Source: Phoma sp. XZ068
Lineage: Eukaryota; Ascomycota; Dothideomycetes; Pleosporales; Didymellaceae
Assembly (NCBI GenBank): GCA_004835665.1
Contig: RBKR01000024.1
Coordinates: 806,001 to 870,000 of the forward strand
Direction of reading: 5' to 3'
DNA length: 64,000 nucleotides
The notes under the pieces: model-generated
The model's database searches: none
Told to the model about the DNA's origin: nothing
What the model saw: the letters and a program-made list of their open reading frames with translations, nothing else
Shown: piece by piece, positions 22,484 to 35,035 of the stretch
Layout of the letters: every line of letters starts with the position of its first letter
Numbering within the stretch: position 1 is the first letter of the stretch
Position numbers and translations under genes: made by a program

Positions 22484-25351
22484 TAGAACCTCCTGATGTC
22501 ACCAAAAACCAACAGTGGTATTATCTTGGAGTCAGGCGGCCGTAAGGCATATCTCCCTCGCCTTCGCAGGAGACATTGAAGCCTTCTAATCCGTTAAGGG
22601 GTCTCTTGCTTGCCGAGGATAACGTTAAGGGCGGGAATTATATCGACGCAGGTATGATTTAACGCGGCCGTAAACGCCTACTGCTTCTGGCCCTTCCTCA
22701 TTACTAAAGAGTGACTCCTCTGCGTTGTTGAAAACTGGCGTGGCCCCAGCCGAACTTGGCAAACACTTTCCTATATCGATATTAGAAAACGGTTACAGTA
22801 CCCCCGGTGTCCGCCTATTTGCACAATCCGAACCGTTGTCCATGCATCACAGCGGCATATTCTTACAGCTCAATAACTTAGGGCTCTCTGCAGGAATAAC
22901 AAAGGGCGTGTTGGTCAAGAGGAGCGGCGATACGTAACCTAAGGATAGTTTGTGAACAAATCGAGGAAGCCGAAGCTAGTGTTTGATCAGGAAGCCATGG
23001 GGCTATGTGATTGATCTGAAGTACTACCCGGAATTATGCGTGTGCTGTTACACCCCCAAGCACCGCCATGCTATGCAATAGCGGGCGGCGCCTCTTATCG
23101 TGCGTGGACTGAATCGAGACGGAAGCAAACCACTTTCGTCGTGACCGCCTTTTAAGCCCGCTTATCCATAGGTAACCCCCCCCCCCCCCCTGACGTAGCC
23201 CACAAGCCAGCGATATGAACAAACAAACTCCATTACTTAAGGTGGTGATTCCCAGGCTGAACAATCTGAGCCTAATAGTCGACCCCACCAAAAACGAAAT
23301 CACGACCCCAACGTTGGGAGAGCATGTAGCAATTGTCGCAGACGGATAACCAGATGTTCTGGCGAGCAGCCGCATTGTCAAGATTGTCTGGATCGACATG
23401 TGTCTTGCGGCTACAAACAAGCTCGAATGGACCGCCTGAAAGAGTTTGTCGTCCAATTTATATGTGCTTGATGCAGTACCACTGGTAAAGTGCCATCTGA
23501 GGCCCTTTATATGTACCAGAGACAATAGCAAAATTGACCCTGTTGAGAGGTTTTGTTGAATATGTAAACTTGCAAATAAATGAGTAACTCATAAGATCAC
23601 GATGAAGCCATTTCCGGAAGTACATAGGCAACCCTAGGGTACACAATCGATCGATTGACTACGTTTGCGTTGTCATATACTCAAAGCGAGATCTACACTT
23701 TTGTTTGTTTCGCTTCACTACTCTGCAAACGATCAGGCGCGAGCGGGGGGCCGCTACCCCATTGCGGTTGCAAGCGGCCAGCCACCACTTCTTGTTCGAC
23801 ATTCGAAAACAGGTCCCCTCGTTTTTCTTTATAATGACCTTCCACATAGCCGATAATTGAAGGATATAGGGGGTATAGGATTAACAAAGGCTCTGCTCGC
23901 TGCTACAATGTGAAGCCTTCATAGCCACAGGCTATTGAGGAGAACATAAAGCGCACCAAACAGACTGAATTCAAATGTATGTTTGCGAGGCCTTCGATTG
24001 TCCAGTGAATGAACGAACGAGCACTTGAGTTTCCGTTGCCACATGGCTTGCACCTTGCCTGAATGATTTCCATGGGCTAACCCTGGGGTCTGCATTCGAA
24101 CACAGTCTGCGAATCGCATTCTCGTGACTTCGTACCAATATCGGTGGCTGTTAGCAAGTAGCCCCCACAAGAGGTGTTCAAGAGTTTGGCCCGGCCGGGA
24201 TTCTTGTGGCACAATGACAAGCCGGGGAATGTATGCTGTGAAACAGCAGCTGCGAAGATCAACCTATTGACAACTGACACGCAGCTAGACGAACAATGAT
24301 GCGGCTGCCATTTCATTTTGTTCAATTCGACCCTTCACCCAATGGCTCCCAGATTCACATCGACTGATCAAAGTGAATGATTTTGCGGCGAAAGCTCTAG
24401 ACATCTTCACGGTCGCTGATGTACCGCGTGGCACTCGCGTCAGCGCAGAAGCGGCTCTGCTCAAAGCAATCGGATCAACGGTGACGCGAAGATAGTTGTG
24501 CGCACAGTTATAAGCCTTCCTGCCCCCCCCCCCCCCCACAGAGTTAATACCTAGAGCTCCACGGTCTTTGCGTGCGTTGCATTTAACGTGTTGTGGAGCA
24601 TGAGTCGGACGCATGAGTCATGACTGCTCTGCAGTCATGTAATGTGGTCCTAGGCTTACAAGATTTGCCGACGTCTAACAATAGCGCTACTATTGACTAA
24701 AACTATTGTAGACAGGACTAAGATGCAGCTCTAGTGCTGTCTGATGCGTGATGTGCAACCAGTAGTTCTCTGATGCGACCAACCCCGCTTAACCAAGATA
24801 CTGGAGTGTCTGGCCTCATAGCAACGGATTCGTCTTAAGATAATTTTATTACGTACCTTAGTCCCAGTTATCGCCAGTCAGGCAGTTGTCACTCACACAG
24901 ATGTACTTGTACCGTCTCGAACTCCTCTATAACCTCGCGGACCGCTGTATGGCACTCACCCGCTGTCAAATCTTCCGTTCACAAAGATCCGCTACTGTCC
25001 CATCGGAACCGCGCATATCTTGGTCCCACTGATTGTGAGGTCTACGCTGCAGACTATTGTATATTCCACAGTGTTCAGACGCTCTCTGCATTGCTGTCCA
25101 CCACAGCGAACAGCTCACAAATATACGCTCTATTCAAAGGTGTGCTGAAGAAACGCATTCCACTAAATCTTGGGATTGACTAGTGTATGTGGGTTGTGTG
25201 CAGCGTCCTTTGACTCCGGCCGTCTTTTCTCTACGGTCCAGTCTTCGAGCTTCACCTAGCTCCACAACATCAGCTACAGGCCAGGACCTTTTCCCGGGGC
25301 TAGTTCTCTGCTTAAACATCAATTCCTCCCCAAAAGGCCAACACAAGCAAA
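22484..25351. other. Long gene-poor interval with two poly-C runs
   Basis: No ORF with a recognisable motif. Homopolymeric C runs lie at about 23178-23190 and 24524-24537. No inverted repeats of note were seen. The last few hundred bases should contain the promoter of the zinc-finger gene. Confidence 0.5.
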
Positions 25352-26438
25352 ATGCATCCGTCGAAAAACTGCAACAGCGGCTCGAGCGACGTCAGCAGCG
25401 AAAATAGTGAGCCATAGATCTACTCTGCTATGCCAAAACTGACTGTACACTCCAGTCATACCATCCCTCCAAACAGCCGAACCTGGGCCTGCACCAATCA
25501 CGGTCGCTTTCTTTTCAACACCGAAGACAGACAAATTGAGGTCGCATATCTGTGGAACATGCAGTCGATCATTTGCGAGACTCGAACATCTGAAGCGACA
25601 TGTCAGGTCGCATACGAAGGAGAAGCCCTTTGAGTGTCCACAATGCACAAGGTGCTTCGCGCGACGTGACTTGCTACTACGACATCAACAGAGACTCCAT
25701 CAACAGGATGCAATTTCCTCTGCGCCACGCAATGGATGTCGAAAGACCACGACTGGCCTGCCACCCAACACTACAAGAAAGGTGCGGAAGGACTCTGTGG
25801 CAAGCAGCGTAGATAGAGCTGCAAGTACTGGCACAGCAAGAATGAGACGGCTAGCAAATGCCCAGAGTCATATTGACCCGAGTGCCTTCAACAGCCTTCT
25901 AGCATCGCATGATGCTTCATTGGCTAGGAGCGATGAAGATCACCCTGGCCACGCCCACTACACCAGCTTGCCTGGATTAAAGGGCCCTAGTGCTTTCGGT
26001 TATCGAGATATATCAACTTCCATCGGTAACCTGAGGCATCATCATGGGCTGCCGAAACTCGACACTCACGTAGGGTTTGACTTGAGTGGACTACAAACTG
26101 CACCCAGTAGCGGATGCAGATCCGACGAGTTTGAATTGGAAAAGTACTTTGACTCCTCAGGCTTGACCATCAATCCCAATCAACTGCATCGTTTCAAGGG
26201 AAATACGGCAAATCCGCAGCCACTGTTTCCCAGCCCCTTCTCGACCTCGTTCGCTGGCACCGCACTAATTGCAGACGACCTCTGTTGGAGTACTGGTCTA
26301 GGACACTGCACAATATTTCGTGGGGCCGACGAGGTCGGTATCGATAAGTTTTCGCCTTCTACAATTAGCACCATCAGCGAGTGTAGATCCAGCGAAGTGT
26401 TGGATGGATTCAGACAGCCTACCTCCGCAGCTATGTAG
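25352..26438 (+). CDS. C2H2 zinc-finger transcription factor (two exons)
   Basis: Exon 1 (25352-25406) encodes MHPSKNCNSGSSDVSSEN. A 48-nt intron (GTGAGC...ACTGAC...CCAG) joins it to exon 2 (25456-26438), total about 346 aa. Two adjacent classical C2H2 fingers lie at about residues 51-102: CGTCSRSFARLEHLKRH, linker TKEKPFE, then CPQCTRCFARRDLLLRHQQ. This finger pair is of the Msn2/Adr1 kind seen in many ascomycete regulators, which bind short G-rich elements. The remainder is disordered, Ser-rich, with no second domain. Target genes unknown. The short first exon explains why the longest ATG-initiated frame would otherwise start inside the first finger. Confidence 0.8.
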
Positions 26439-27528
26439 CATAATTCGATTATCGCTCACTCTAACGACGCATTATCGTTTAGATCCCTGGAACTGAGTTC
26501 TAGCTCTGCCATGGATAACTATCCGTACGCAGAATGTCCGTACAATCATAATCTGTAGAAAGGCTGCCCCTCCAAATCCGATCGATGCTGAGAAGTGTCG
26601 TCTCAGCTCTATAGAGGGACGATGCAGTTTCAGCCTAATGCTCTTCCATGATTGCTGTGCACTCCTCATGAGCTGCGTGCTTTGCCAACCGCGCGCCACA
26701 TTGTGGGATGGCTGCAGCCGAGTGGCCGATGCAAAGCACCCTAGAAGGGCGTCTCGAAGATCATGTCGGCTAATTTGGCGTAGTTGAGCCCTACCGAAGC
26801 GATTGGCGACCCTAAGCGAGTGTACTGCAGCGAAGTTGAAGAACAAATGCTCAAGGTTCCTCGGTACTGGTTGTCTCTTTGAAAGGGAGAATGGATGCAG
26901 TTATATACAGCCATTATTCTGGTGGACTGCCTCTTCATACCTGTAAATCTTCCCGTAAACGTGGTTCACAAGCGAGCCGCCACCTCTAAATCTCTAAGAA
27001 ATCAGGAAATAACACTTTATATGTCTAGCTTCAGTTAAGTTAACAGTTAAGATTATGGTTGGGTGGGCGACTCGGTGGGGATCTACGTTAAATGAATAAA
27101 TAAACCACACACATGTACCTATACACACATGAATGCACTCATATATACGAGACCCAGTACTAGTGCCATCTTGCTTCACTAACAATAAAATTAAACTTCG
27201 CAACGTCCACCATGTAAGCAACAACAATCTTGACTTCATAAAGGAGAAAGTAAGCAAATCTCCCACCTTTACAACCTCCAGAGCCCTTTCTCACGCGTAG
27301 TTTACGAATGAACGCTCAAGGTAGTTCGCTTAACCGCTAGGATTGCCATTGAAAGCAAGCTCGTTCGTGGTACCGGAGGGCAGACCGGTGACCTTATTCT
27401 TGAGGGCAAGGGTCCTGTGAGAACATGAAGTCTGCAAGAAGAATGAGAGCTGTGTTCTTTAAGGAGAGTAAAGCTCTCGAGACTATATACTGTATCAAGG
27501 AGTGATCTAACTGTGTGGGGTAAGGACT
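26439..27528. other. Intergenic, no gene seen
   Basis: Short frames only; AT-rich around 26940-27250. No recognisable RNA gene. Confidence 0.5.
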
Positions 27529-28271
27529 GTGTATGAGGATCATGTGATTTGGCAACACAGTCAACTGATCAATGAGAACAACCCTGAAGAGGAGATGAAC
27601 TTTCATGGATATGTAAATGGAACTGAGTCGACGCAGCAGGGCGGTAACTATGGCTACCCTACATGCTATGCAGCTTGGAATGTCTTTGAGATCCCAGATA
27701 ACAGTATCGTACAGACAGGTTCGCATTTTGTTATTGGAGACCAGAACGACACTGTCAATGATGAGAACTGCAGGAACGAACACATTGGTCCCAGACTGGC
27801 TTTTCAGGCTCACATGGTTCATATCGATATCAAGTTCAACACTAACGATACCGGCGCGTGGGTGTCTTTCCGTGGATCATGCTGAGCTTCTTCCCTCCTA
27901 GTACTATCCTCTCGTAACAACGAGTGCGCAGGAACAGTAACGATCCCATCTGCTACAAAGTCAACTTTTTCAATTTGATGGCAAAGGTTCGCCAACCAGT
28001 GCATCGAACAGCGCATCTGCAGCTGTCAATATCGTTTCCAACCTACATCTTACCCAGTGCCTTCATGGCTGCTTCCACCCGGCAGGTCTTGCGTGGGAAG
28101 GCCAGAGCCGCCTATTTTTCAGCAGCGACGCAACTGCTGAGATCTTATATCATCACAAAGAAGGAAGTCAGTGAAGTCAACAAAGTTACTCACATGGGCT
28201 CGCAGACGAATGGTACGGATGCGAGCCTTCAGGTGGTCGGCGCAGCGGTCGCCGCCGCTCTGATGCTCTGA
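27529..28271 (+). pseudogene. 5'-truncated PQQ-dependent sugar dehydrogenase (AA12/sorbosone dehydrogenase-like)
   Basis: The first frame (to 27885) reads NNPEEEMNFHGYVNGT, QGGNYGYPTCYAAWNVFEIP, NDTVNDENC and AHMVHIDIKFNTN. These are conserved segments of the C-terminal half of fungal AA12 pyrroloquinoline-quinone oxidoreductases. After a stop, another frame carries CFHPAGLAWEGQSRLFFSSD followed by ATAEI, the last conserved block of the same family. A final frame ends in LQVVGAAVAAALML, resembling a GPI-anchor signal. The first half of the enzyme, including most of the beta-propeller, is missing upstream, and two frame changes or stops separate the blocks. It is a relic. Confidence 0.75.
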
Positions 28272-30027
28272 GTGCTGTTACATGTGTTACAACCTGTATT
28301 ACAGACTGAACATCCCTGAACAAGGCGTCTGTAGGTTTGGTTCACAGTCTGTCAAGCAGGTTTAATATCACAAATTCTTTGCCACCTATGATTCTCTTCT
28401 CAACTGTATTGATTGAGCCGTGTGCCATATGTCGGGATCCGCACTGTGACTCCCTCACAATCGGAGACTTTGAGCAGCCAACGGCCTAGCGTCTTTCTCA
28501 TGAGGATCGTTGTAGAGTGTTGGGTTGACATTGCGTCGGCACCAAGGGCGAGGCCACATCATCTAGCATTTCAGCGGAAACCGATCGCAGTCCAATCCCA
28601 GAAGACATGGGGCCTTTGGGTGGAGAGCACCATTTCGCAGTGGAGACGCCAGATGGAACCCATTGGTCAATGCCATGCCTGGGCGAATGTGCCGGGCGCG
28701 CCGCCGGCTACGCACCCGAGGCGCGGGCGGAAGTGAACCATTGGTATGCGTTCTCACTGCACGCGCCGTGTCCCTGTCGACCCCTCGGATAAGCGCCGGA
28801 CCATTTTACTGGACGGCACTATAGGGATCACCCATCGGGACGCTAAGAGGACAAGCCTGCCCTGTCCGCAGATCACACGGCAAAAGCCCGTGCCAGGGTT
28901 CTTAGAAGAGACTGAATCGGCTACATTTTGTGCCGTGATTGGCTGAGGATTGAAATCTGCTTCCCGGATTTGGGACACTGTCAGCCACGGGCACGTCGCC
29001 GCACCCAGTCCAGAGCTGGGCGTGCTGCGCTACGCGAGGATCCTGACCTCCCCAACGACCTTCAGCATTGTAAGGGCGCTGGGGTGTGCGGCTTTTGACC
29101 GGATTCGTGCAGACACCTGACTAGGGTGGGATAAAATAGGAGGGGAAGGAACCCAGTGCCGAGCAGACAAGGGTTTTTTGCGACATTCACTTCTGACGTG
29201 CGCCTTCTCCAACAACCCTTCCTTCGAGTTGGCGATGTCTGGGTCGTGCGTTTGAAGACCAGAACTGTCATGAGGGCCATGACAGTCTGCATTGATGCCT
29301 CCTCAACCTGTGTCTGGAAGAGTGGATCAGGACCACTCATTCTCCAGTTTCTCGATCGCAAATCCTGCGACACCAACAACACGCGCCCCCACGCTCGCAC
29401 TTGTCAAGAAATCGGCGGATTCCAATGACTCGACTCGGCAAAATTGTTAACAATCAAGCGATCTACCTGATCGATTCCTGATTGAACGGAAAAAGTGAAA
29501 AGACATGTGGCACGCCTAACTGAATCAATCTGGACGAAGCCTTGAATGTTCACAACTGTGGCAGCCAGTGACACACTTGCCGTTCGCTCGAACCATTCCT
29601 GAGGGGACTTGACATGGCCGCGGGTCGACAGTAACATTTTTTTAGGGTAGCGATCATCGCTTGACTGCGCTTATTTGGATCGACTCAGGCGAATTTTTGG
29701 CCGCCGTGAGGTATCAAGAAAACACTTTGACCTAAGTAATTGTCAGCCTATTGCACCCTTTCGCAGGCCTCTTGCATTTATATAGAACTCGCCAATCGCC
29801 ATTCGCCAGCTGCAGATTTAGTATCCGGCTCAGTCGTGGAAGTGCTTGTTTTCTCAAAACAAAGAATACAAGACGCGCGGTGATTGAAGGGACTGCAGCG
29901 GCCGGCTCTGCCATCAATATATAAGATCCAATAGTTGTTCTCCGAACTGGGCGGACTAAGCGTCCAAGGGCCGAGCAGCGCAGCCAAGTTTCTCGAAGAG
30001 GTGCTGCAAGAACTGTGGAAGCCTCAG
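28272..30027. other. Gene-poor interval
   Basis: Short frames on both strands without motifs. GC content rises between about 28600 and 29050 without a supportable ORF. A 5' exon of the following gene may lie at its right end, because the frame of exon 1 is open back to about 29935. Confidence 0.45.
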
Positions 30028-31360
30028 ATGATTGCATTTGTCACTCACCACTTCCATCGCGCGCTGAACAAGGGCAGTCAAAGTCAAGGGCTTAGCAGTG
30101 GCCAAGGGGCGTTACAGCTGTTGGAAGACCAGCGAGAGCAACTGAGGCAATGGGCACGGAGCGAGAATCCTTTTTCGTGGGAGTACGTTGCTCAAATAGT
30201 ATTTGGTTCACTGACAAAGGTGCTGACACTGTGTGTAGAGAGTATGAGTCCATTTTTTCGCTTTTCCAGCCTGAAGAGGCCATCGCATCATCTGTTGTGT
30301 CATGTACCACGCGACGCGACTTTGCACAAGACTTGTACGATCATTGCATCCGATGTGACCGAACGGCAGGCAGGTCATTCTGCTCGCAGAAGGCAACCTG
30401 GTTCTCGGTGCTCCGCGCTGCCGTGAGGCACACTGGTTTAAAGGCAATGAGTAAGGACCGTTGGGTTGGTGCATTGACTGTAGCTATGCTCACATGTCGA
30501 ATCGAGTGTATGCCAGGCTCGTACCAGTCGAAGCTCAGCTACCGGAGAGTGATTCGGCTGGTGGGATCAGCTCCGTCAGTTTCAGCAATCGCGGCAAGAC
30601 CCGGTAGCCTCAAGCGCGCAGCTATTGAGGCTGAACACAGAGCGAAGCGACCGTCGCTGAGGAAAAATGTGATTGATTTTGGCTGCACTATCCCTTTCAA
30701 CAGCATACCGCAGCTGGTTGAGGATGGATTCCGGCAACAGGAGAAGAACTTTAAAGGGGGTAACCAGAAGATCCTGGGGCATTACCAGGCGGCGCGCCAA
30801 TGTCTTGGGGAGTGTCTAGGTGACCCTCTTTGCGATGTCATGCTAATGTTGGTATTGACGCTAGCGTCCTCGTCGGTGACACCTACAGTGTCGCCCAAAG
30901 CTCGGCAGTTCAGCGCTGGAGCGAAGAAAGACAGCTCCATGTTTGCGGCCAACTTGGTAACAAGAATGCTTTGGTTCTTCCGGCCAGACAGTTTTCCTTG
31001 GGATGCCGATGCTGGGGTGGTGCTTCGGGTTTCTGAGATGACAAAGAAAATTGGTAAGTTGTCTTCTAGAGCTCTGTCTCCCAAGTCAGATAGCAAGCTG
31101 ACGAAGTCCTCCTCTGCACAGAGCACAAGGGCGTAAGTAACCGATTACTTCGAGAACTGGGATGGATACAAGTAGTACGAGGAAACCGGGACAGTCCGCG
31201 CAACAGCGACGTGGCGCTTGAGGACCAGGGAGAGCTACTGCGGAAGCGTCGAAATTTAATGTCTTTACGCAACGATGTCATAGGTTTTATTGGGTCAGTG
31301 TTCCATAGCCATGATGGCATTTGGGTGGAGCGATGCAGTGCAATTATAAAAGAGATGTAA
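30028..31360 (+). CDS. Hypothetical protein, at least three exons
   Basis: Proposed exons are 30028-30182, 30239-31053 and 31122-31360. Intron 1 is GTACGT...GCTGACAC...TAG (56 nt, phase 2). Intron 2 is GTAAGT...GCTGACG...ACAG (68 nt, phase 1). Joining them keeps a single frame of about 400 aa, which supports a real gene. Notable parts are EEYESIFSLFQPEEAI, DLYDHCIRCDRT, a basic stretch KRAAIEAEHRAKRPSLRK, and a C-terminal segment with RLLRELGWIQVVRGNR. No domain recognised and no membrane segment seen. The frame stays open upstream of the chosen ATG, so the N-terminus is uncertain. Confidence 0.55.
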
Positions 31361-31711
31361 GTCAACCTGTTGACCTCTCACGTGATCACGCGTTAACCCC
31401 GCGCTGCTGCCTATCACTGCCTACTGTAACGCGTCACCTATCCATCAGACTCACCAGTATATCTTACTAGCTAGATACCTTCATTAGCAATCAACCCAGT
31501 CTCTCATCTTCTCCGCACCATCATCCTTAGACAACCAAAGATAGAAAAATGATATAGCAACAAAGGAAAAACTGGAAAGAAAAGAGAAAAGCAGAAAAAG
31601 AAGTTTACAACGTATTTTAGATAAGACATAGGATGAAAATTAGAAGGTAATTGTAGAATGTGTGTTTAACAATAGTGAAATGTATAGTAGGAGTAGAGAA
31701 TTAATTTAATA

Positions 31712-33572
31712 ACGTACCTCACGGGCGAGTGACCGGCCCGGGCGAGTGACCGGATTTCGCCAAGCCCCCACCAAACTTTACACAACTCGCGATGTCTCAA
31801 CGCAAGAAGGCTCAAAACGTCTCAAAGGAATCAGATATACAGCTTGCCATTCAGGCTCTTAAACAAGACGCGACTCTTACTGTGCCGCGCGCTGCAACGA
31901 TCTATAAGGTGTCAGAGAGGACACTAAGACGACGACGCGCTGGAACGCTCTCACGACGCGATTGCAAGGTCAACTCAATAAAGCTGACAAGCACTGAAGA
32001 GCTGGTGATTGTCCAGCATGTATTGAAGCTGGATGAGCGAGGATATCCGCCTCGGCTCACTGATGTAGAGGATATGGCCAACTCTCTGCTCGCAGAGCGC
32101 AACCAACCACCTGTTGGCAAGAACTGGGCTGGCACGTTCGTGAAGCGTCGCCCAGAGCTTACAGTTAAGTTTAATCGAAAGTACGATTACAAGAGAGCCC
32201 TCTGTGAGGATCCTGAGGTGATCCAGGGCTGGTTCCGCCTGGTGGAGAATACCAAAGCCAAGTATGGCATCCTGGACGAAGACACGTACAACTTCGACGA
32301 GTCTGGCTTCATGATGGGCGTTATATCAACAGGAGCTGTTGTCACAGGCTCTGAGCGTCGCGGACGACCAAAGACAGTGCAATAGGGCGACCGAGAGTGG
32401 ACTAGTATCATCGAAGGCATCAACGCGATGGGGTGGGCCATCCCACCCTTCATCATCTTCAAAGGCAAGCACCACCTCTCCGCCTGGTACAAGGAGCCAA
32501 GCATACCTGGAAACTGGGTTATTAATGTCTCTGAGAACGGCTGGACCAACAACGAGCTTGGATTGAAGTGGCTAAAGCACTTTGACGAGCACACAAAGGA
32601 GCGCACTGTTGGCAGCCATCGGCTGCTTATTCTGGACGGCCATGAGAGCCACAACTCAGTTGATTTCCACAAATACTGCGAGGAACACAAGATTATCACC
32701 TTATGTATGCCCCCGCACTCGTCGCACCTATTGCAGCCACTTGACGTGGGCTGTTTTTCCCCCTTGAAGAAGGCCTACGGTCGCCAAGCTGAGCTCCTGA
32801 TGCGCAACAAGATTACTCGCATCTCAAAACTTGAGTTCTTGCCGTGCTTCAAAGCAGCTTTTAACGCGTCAATTACAGAGAGCAATATTCAGGGAGGCTT
32901 TAGAGGCGCTGGCTTAGTTCCCTTCAATCCAGAGGCTGTGATATCAAAGCTCGAAGTGCGCCTATGCACTCCACCACTACCTACTGTGGATGAGAGTACG
33001 TGGCACTCTCAGACCCCAAGCAACACCCTAGAATTTGGATCGCAATCGAAGCTGATCCGAGAGAGGATCCAGAGACATGGCGATAGCTCGCCAACATCCA
33101 TGGTTTATGCCCTTAATCGGCTCACCAAAGGCGCGGAGATGATGGCGCATTCACTGGTGTTAGTGCGCAACCAGGTTGCTGAGCTTCAAGCCGCCAATGA
33201 GGCCGCTACACGCCGTAAATCACACAAGAGGAAGAGAATCCAGATAGACGGGACTCTTATGGTTAGTGAGGGAGTGCGCTTAACTACTCTTAAGGAGTTT
33301 AACGCCCGTAGCAATGGGAAGAGAGCAAGTAAGAAGGCTCGCGTTGAAACAGGCACTCAGTCTTCAAGACGCTGCGGCACGTGTGGTGAGGCAGGGCACA
33401 ACGCGCGAACGTGCAGGAACGATGCGCAAGGTACTATAGAGTAGATTAACATGCTGTAGAGTATAGTAAGTCTTAGTTCTGTACTGCAGTGTTACAAAGT
33501 AGTTGTGGTGTTCGTGGGGCTTGGCGAAATCCGGTCACTCGCCCGGGCCGGTCACTCGCCCATGAGGTACGT
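31712..33572 (+). mobile_element. Complete Fot1/pogo DNA transposon with 57-bp TIRs and TA duplication
   Basis: Left TIR 31712-31768 and right TIR 33516-33572 are inverted copies of 57 bp differing at one position (CCTCACGGG versus CCTCATGGG). Inside each TIR the word GGGCGAGTGACCGG occurs twice. The element (1861 bp) is flanked by TA on both sides, the target-site duplication expected of Tc1/mariner-pogo insertions. It carries one transposase gene, described separately. The near-identity of the TIRs suggests recent activity. Confidence 0.93.
31792..33444 (+). pseudogene. Fot1/pogo DDE transposase with a single in-frame amber stop
   Basis: About 550 codons in one frame, broken only by a TAG at 32383-32385 between GRPKTVQ and GDREWTSII. 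The N-terminus carries a Psq-type helix-turn-helix (TVPRAATIYKVSERTLRRRR) and a CENP-B-type HTH (PPRLTDVEDMANSL...GKNWAGTFVKRRPEL). The DDE domain shows NFDESGF, LLILDGHESHNS and LLQPLDVGCFSPLKKAY. The C-terminus is basic and ends in a zinc knuckle CGTCGEAGHNARTC. Everything else expected of an active transposase is visible, so a single substitution may be what silences this copy. It could be trans-complemented because the TIRs are intact. Confidence 0.9.
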
Positions 33573-35035
33573 TACTTAATTGCATGAAAGTGAATTAGAA
33601 TTTACTGTAGGCGAACAAGAAGGCTACCTAAGTGGATAATTCACAGCAACTATCCTTAGACTATGCTAATTACGGACCGTACTACGGTCGCTACTCTAAT
33701 TACGGTCCGTTACGGTACGGTTGACTACACCTCTATTACGGTACTGATCACGTGCCCGTAGTACTGCCCGTACTACCGTCCGTAGTACGGTCCGTTGGAC
33801 GCGCTGCCAGGGGCCTCGCGAAGCCTCGTGAAGCCTTGGTGTTTCAGTCCCTCCACGTTGCTACTCCCTTTTGGGCATTACGGTATGGAACAGGATAAGT
33901 TGCGAGCTCCGGAACCTTTTTCTAACATGATCAGCCGTCTAATGGTCATTTCTCCTCTGCAAATAAATTATCGTGTTCCATTGGATGCTGGTAGAGCCGA
34001 AAACTTCTGATACCACCATCTCAGAAAACAGACTGCAGCTTGCGCCGTCCCTTCCGGTTCTGCAGGAAATGAGCGGGGTAACTCCAATCAGAAGAAACGC
34101 CTTCCAGTATCCAACACATGCGAAGGTCCTTTGATTAAAGACCCCGCAAAACGGTTCCTCTCTGGGTGACCCTTCGCCGATCACGGCTTCGTAGCGCAAC
34201 GTCGTAGCATCAGCAATCAGTTACACCACATCGATTTCTGGAACGGACAAAACAATCCAAGTTTTGGAACCGATCTCGGTCGCGTTATTATGTAATGTTC
34301 TTCCAATCTTTATTGAAGAGACTGAATGCTGTCAACTTACTGTGGCTTCTCCCATCTGTTTTCAATAAGATGAGCTCATGTAGGCCATAGATTGCAGTTC
34401 TTGGCTACAGCCTGCAGGTCATGCCAGCCATGTAAAGAATGCGAAAATCACGCAATGACCCTTTCATGTGGCGGAACCGTGACAAAGCATAATTGTTTTG
34501 CTGCATGAGCGAGGGATTTCAAATTAGCCTTGGTTAGGCTCATACACTTATGGTCGTCGTAGTCAATTGATACACTTTTCTACTACCACGAACCTTCGAG
34601 CACCCATCAATGTAGTAAAGTATATTTGCTAAACATCTTTGACCCTAGCAAAGCCATAGATGATTAAAGGGGTAGTAGCGAAGGAGCTGAGTTCTGGTGA
34701 ATTGAGGGGCCTTGCGTCTACTCGTGAAGTCGTACAACATATCGGAGACGATCCCCTTTGGGGATCGTAACACAACTGACTGCTCACTATGCACAGTAGG
34801 GCCGATTGGGTTAATCTGCAATATACTGTGCTTGAATACGAGCGACACTTGAGCAACCTGCGGGCGGTCGGAGAAGGGGACGAAAAAAAGACTCTTGGGT
34901 GAAGACATGCTTTCCGTTGAAGCGGGTATAAGTAGCAGAATGTTGGCTGCCACAATTCTCTCTCCATCATCATTCGACTCAATCGTGATCGAAGAAAGCA
35001 TCTCACTCTCACATCTAATTTTACGCTCCGTTACA
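33573..35035. other. Intergenic with palindromic ACGG/CCGT cluster
   Basis: No gene supported. Positions 33665-33800 are packed with ACGG and CCGT words in both orientations (TACGGACCGT, TACGGTCCGT, GTAGTACGG), next to the right end of the pogo element. The remainder is unremarkable until the promoter of the secreted-protein gene. Confidence 0.55.
34927..34934 (+). promoter_or_regulatory. Probable TATA box of the secreted-protein gene
   Basis: TATAAGTA lies about 105 bp upstream of the ATG at 35036, followed by a C/T-rich leader with CA dinucleotides (CATCATCATTCGACTC). This is a plausible core promoter for a highly expressed small secreted protein. Confidence 0.45.
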
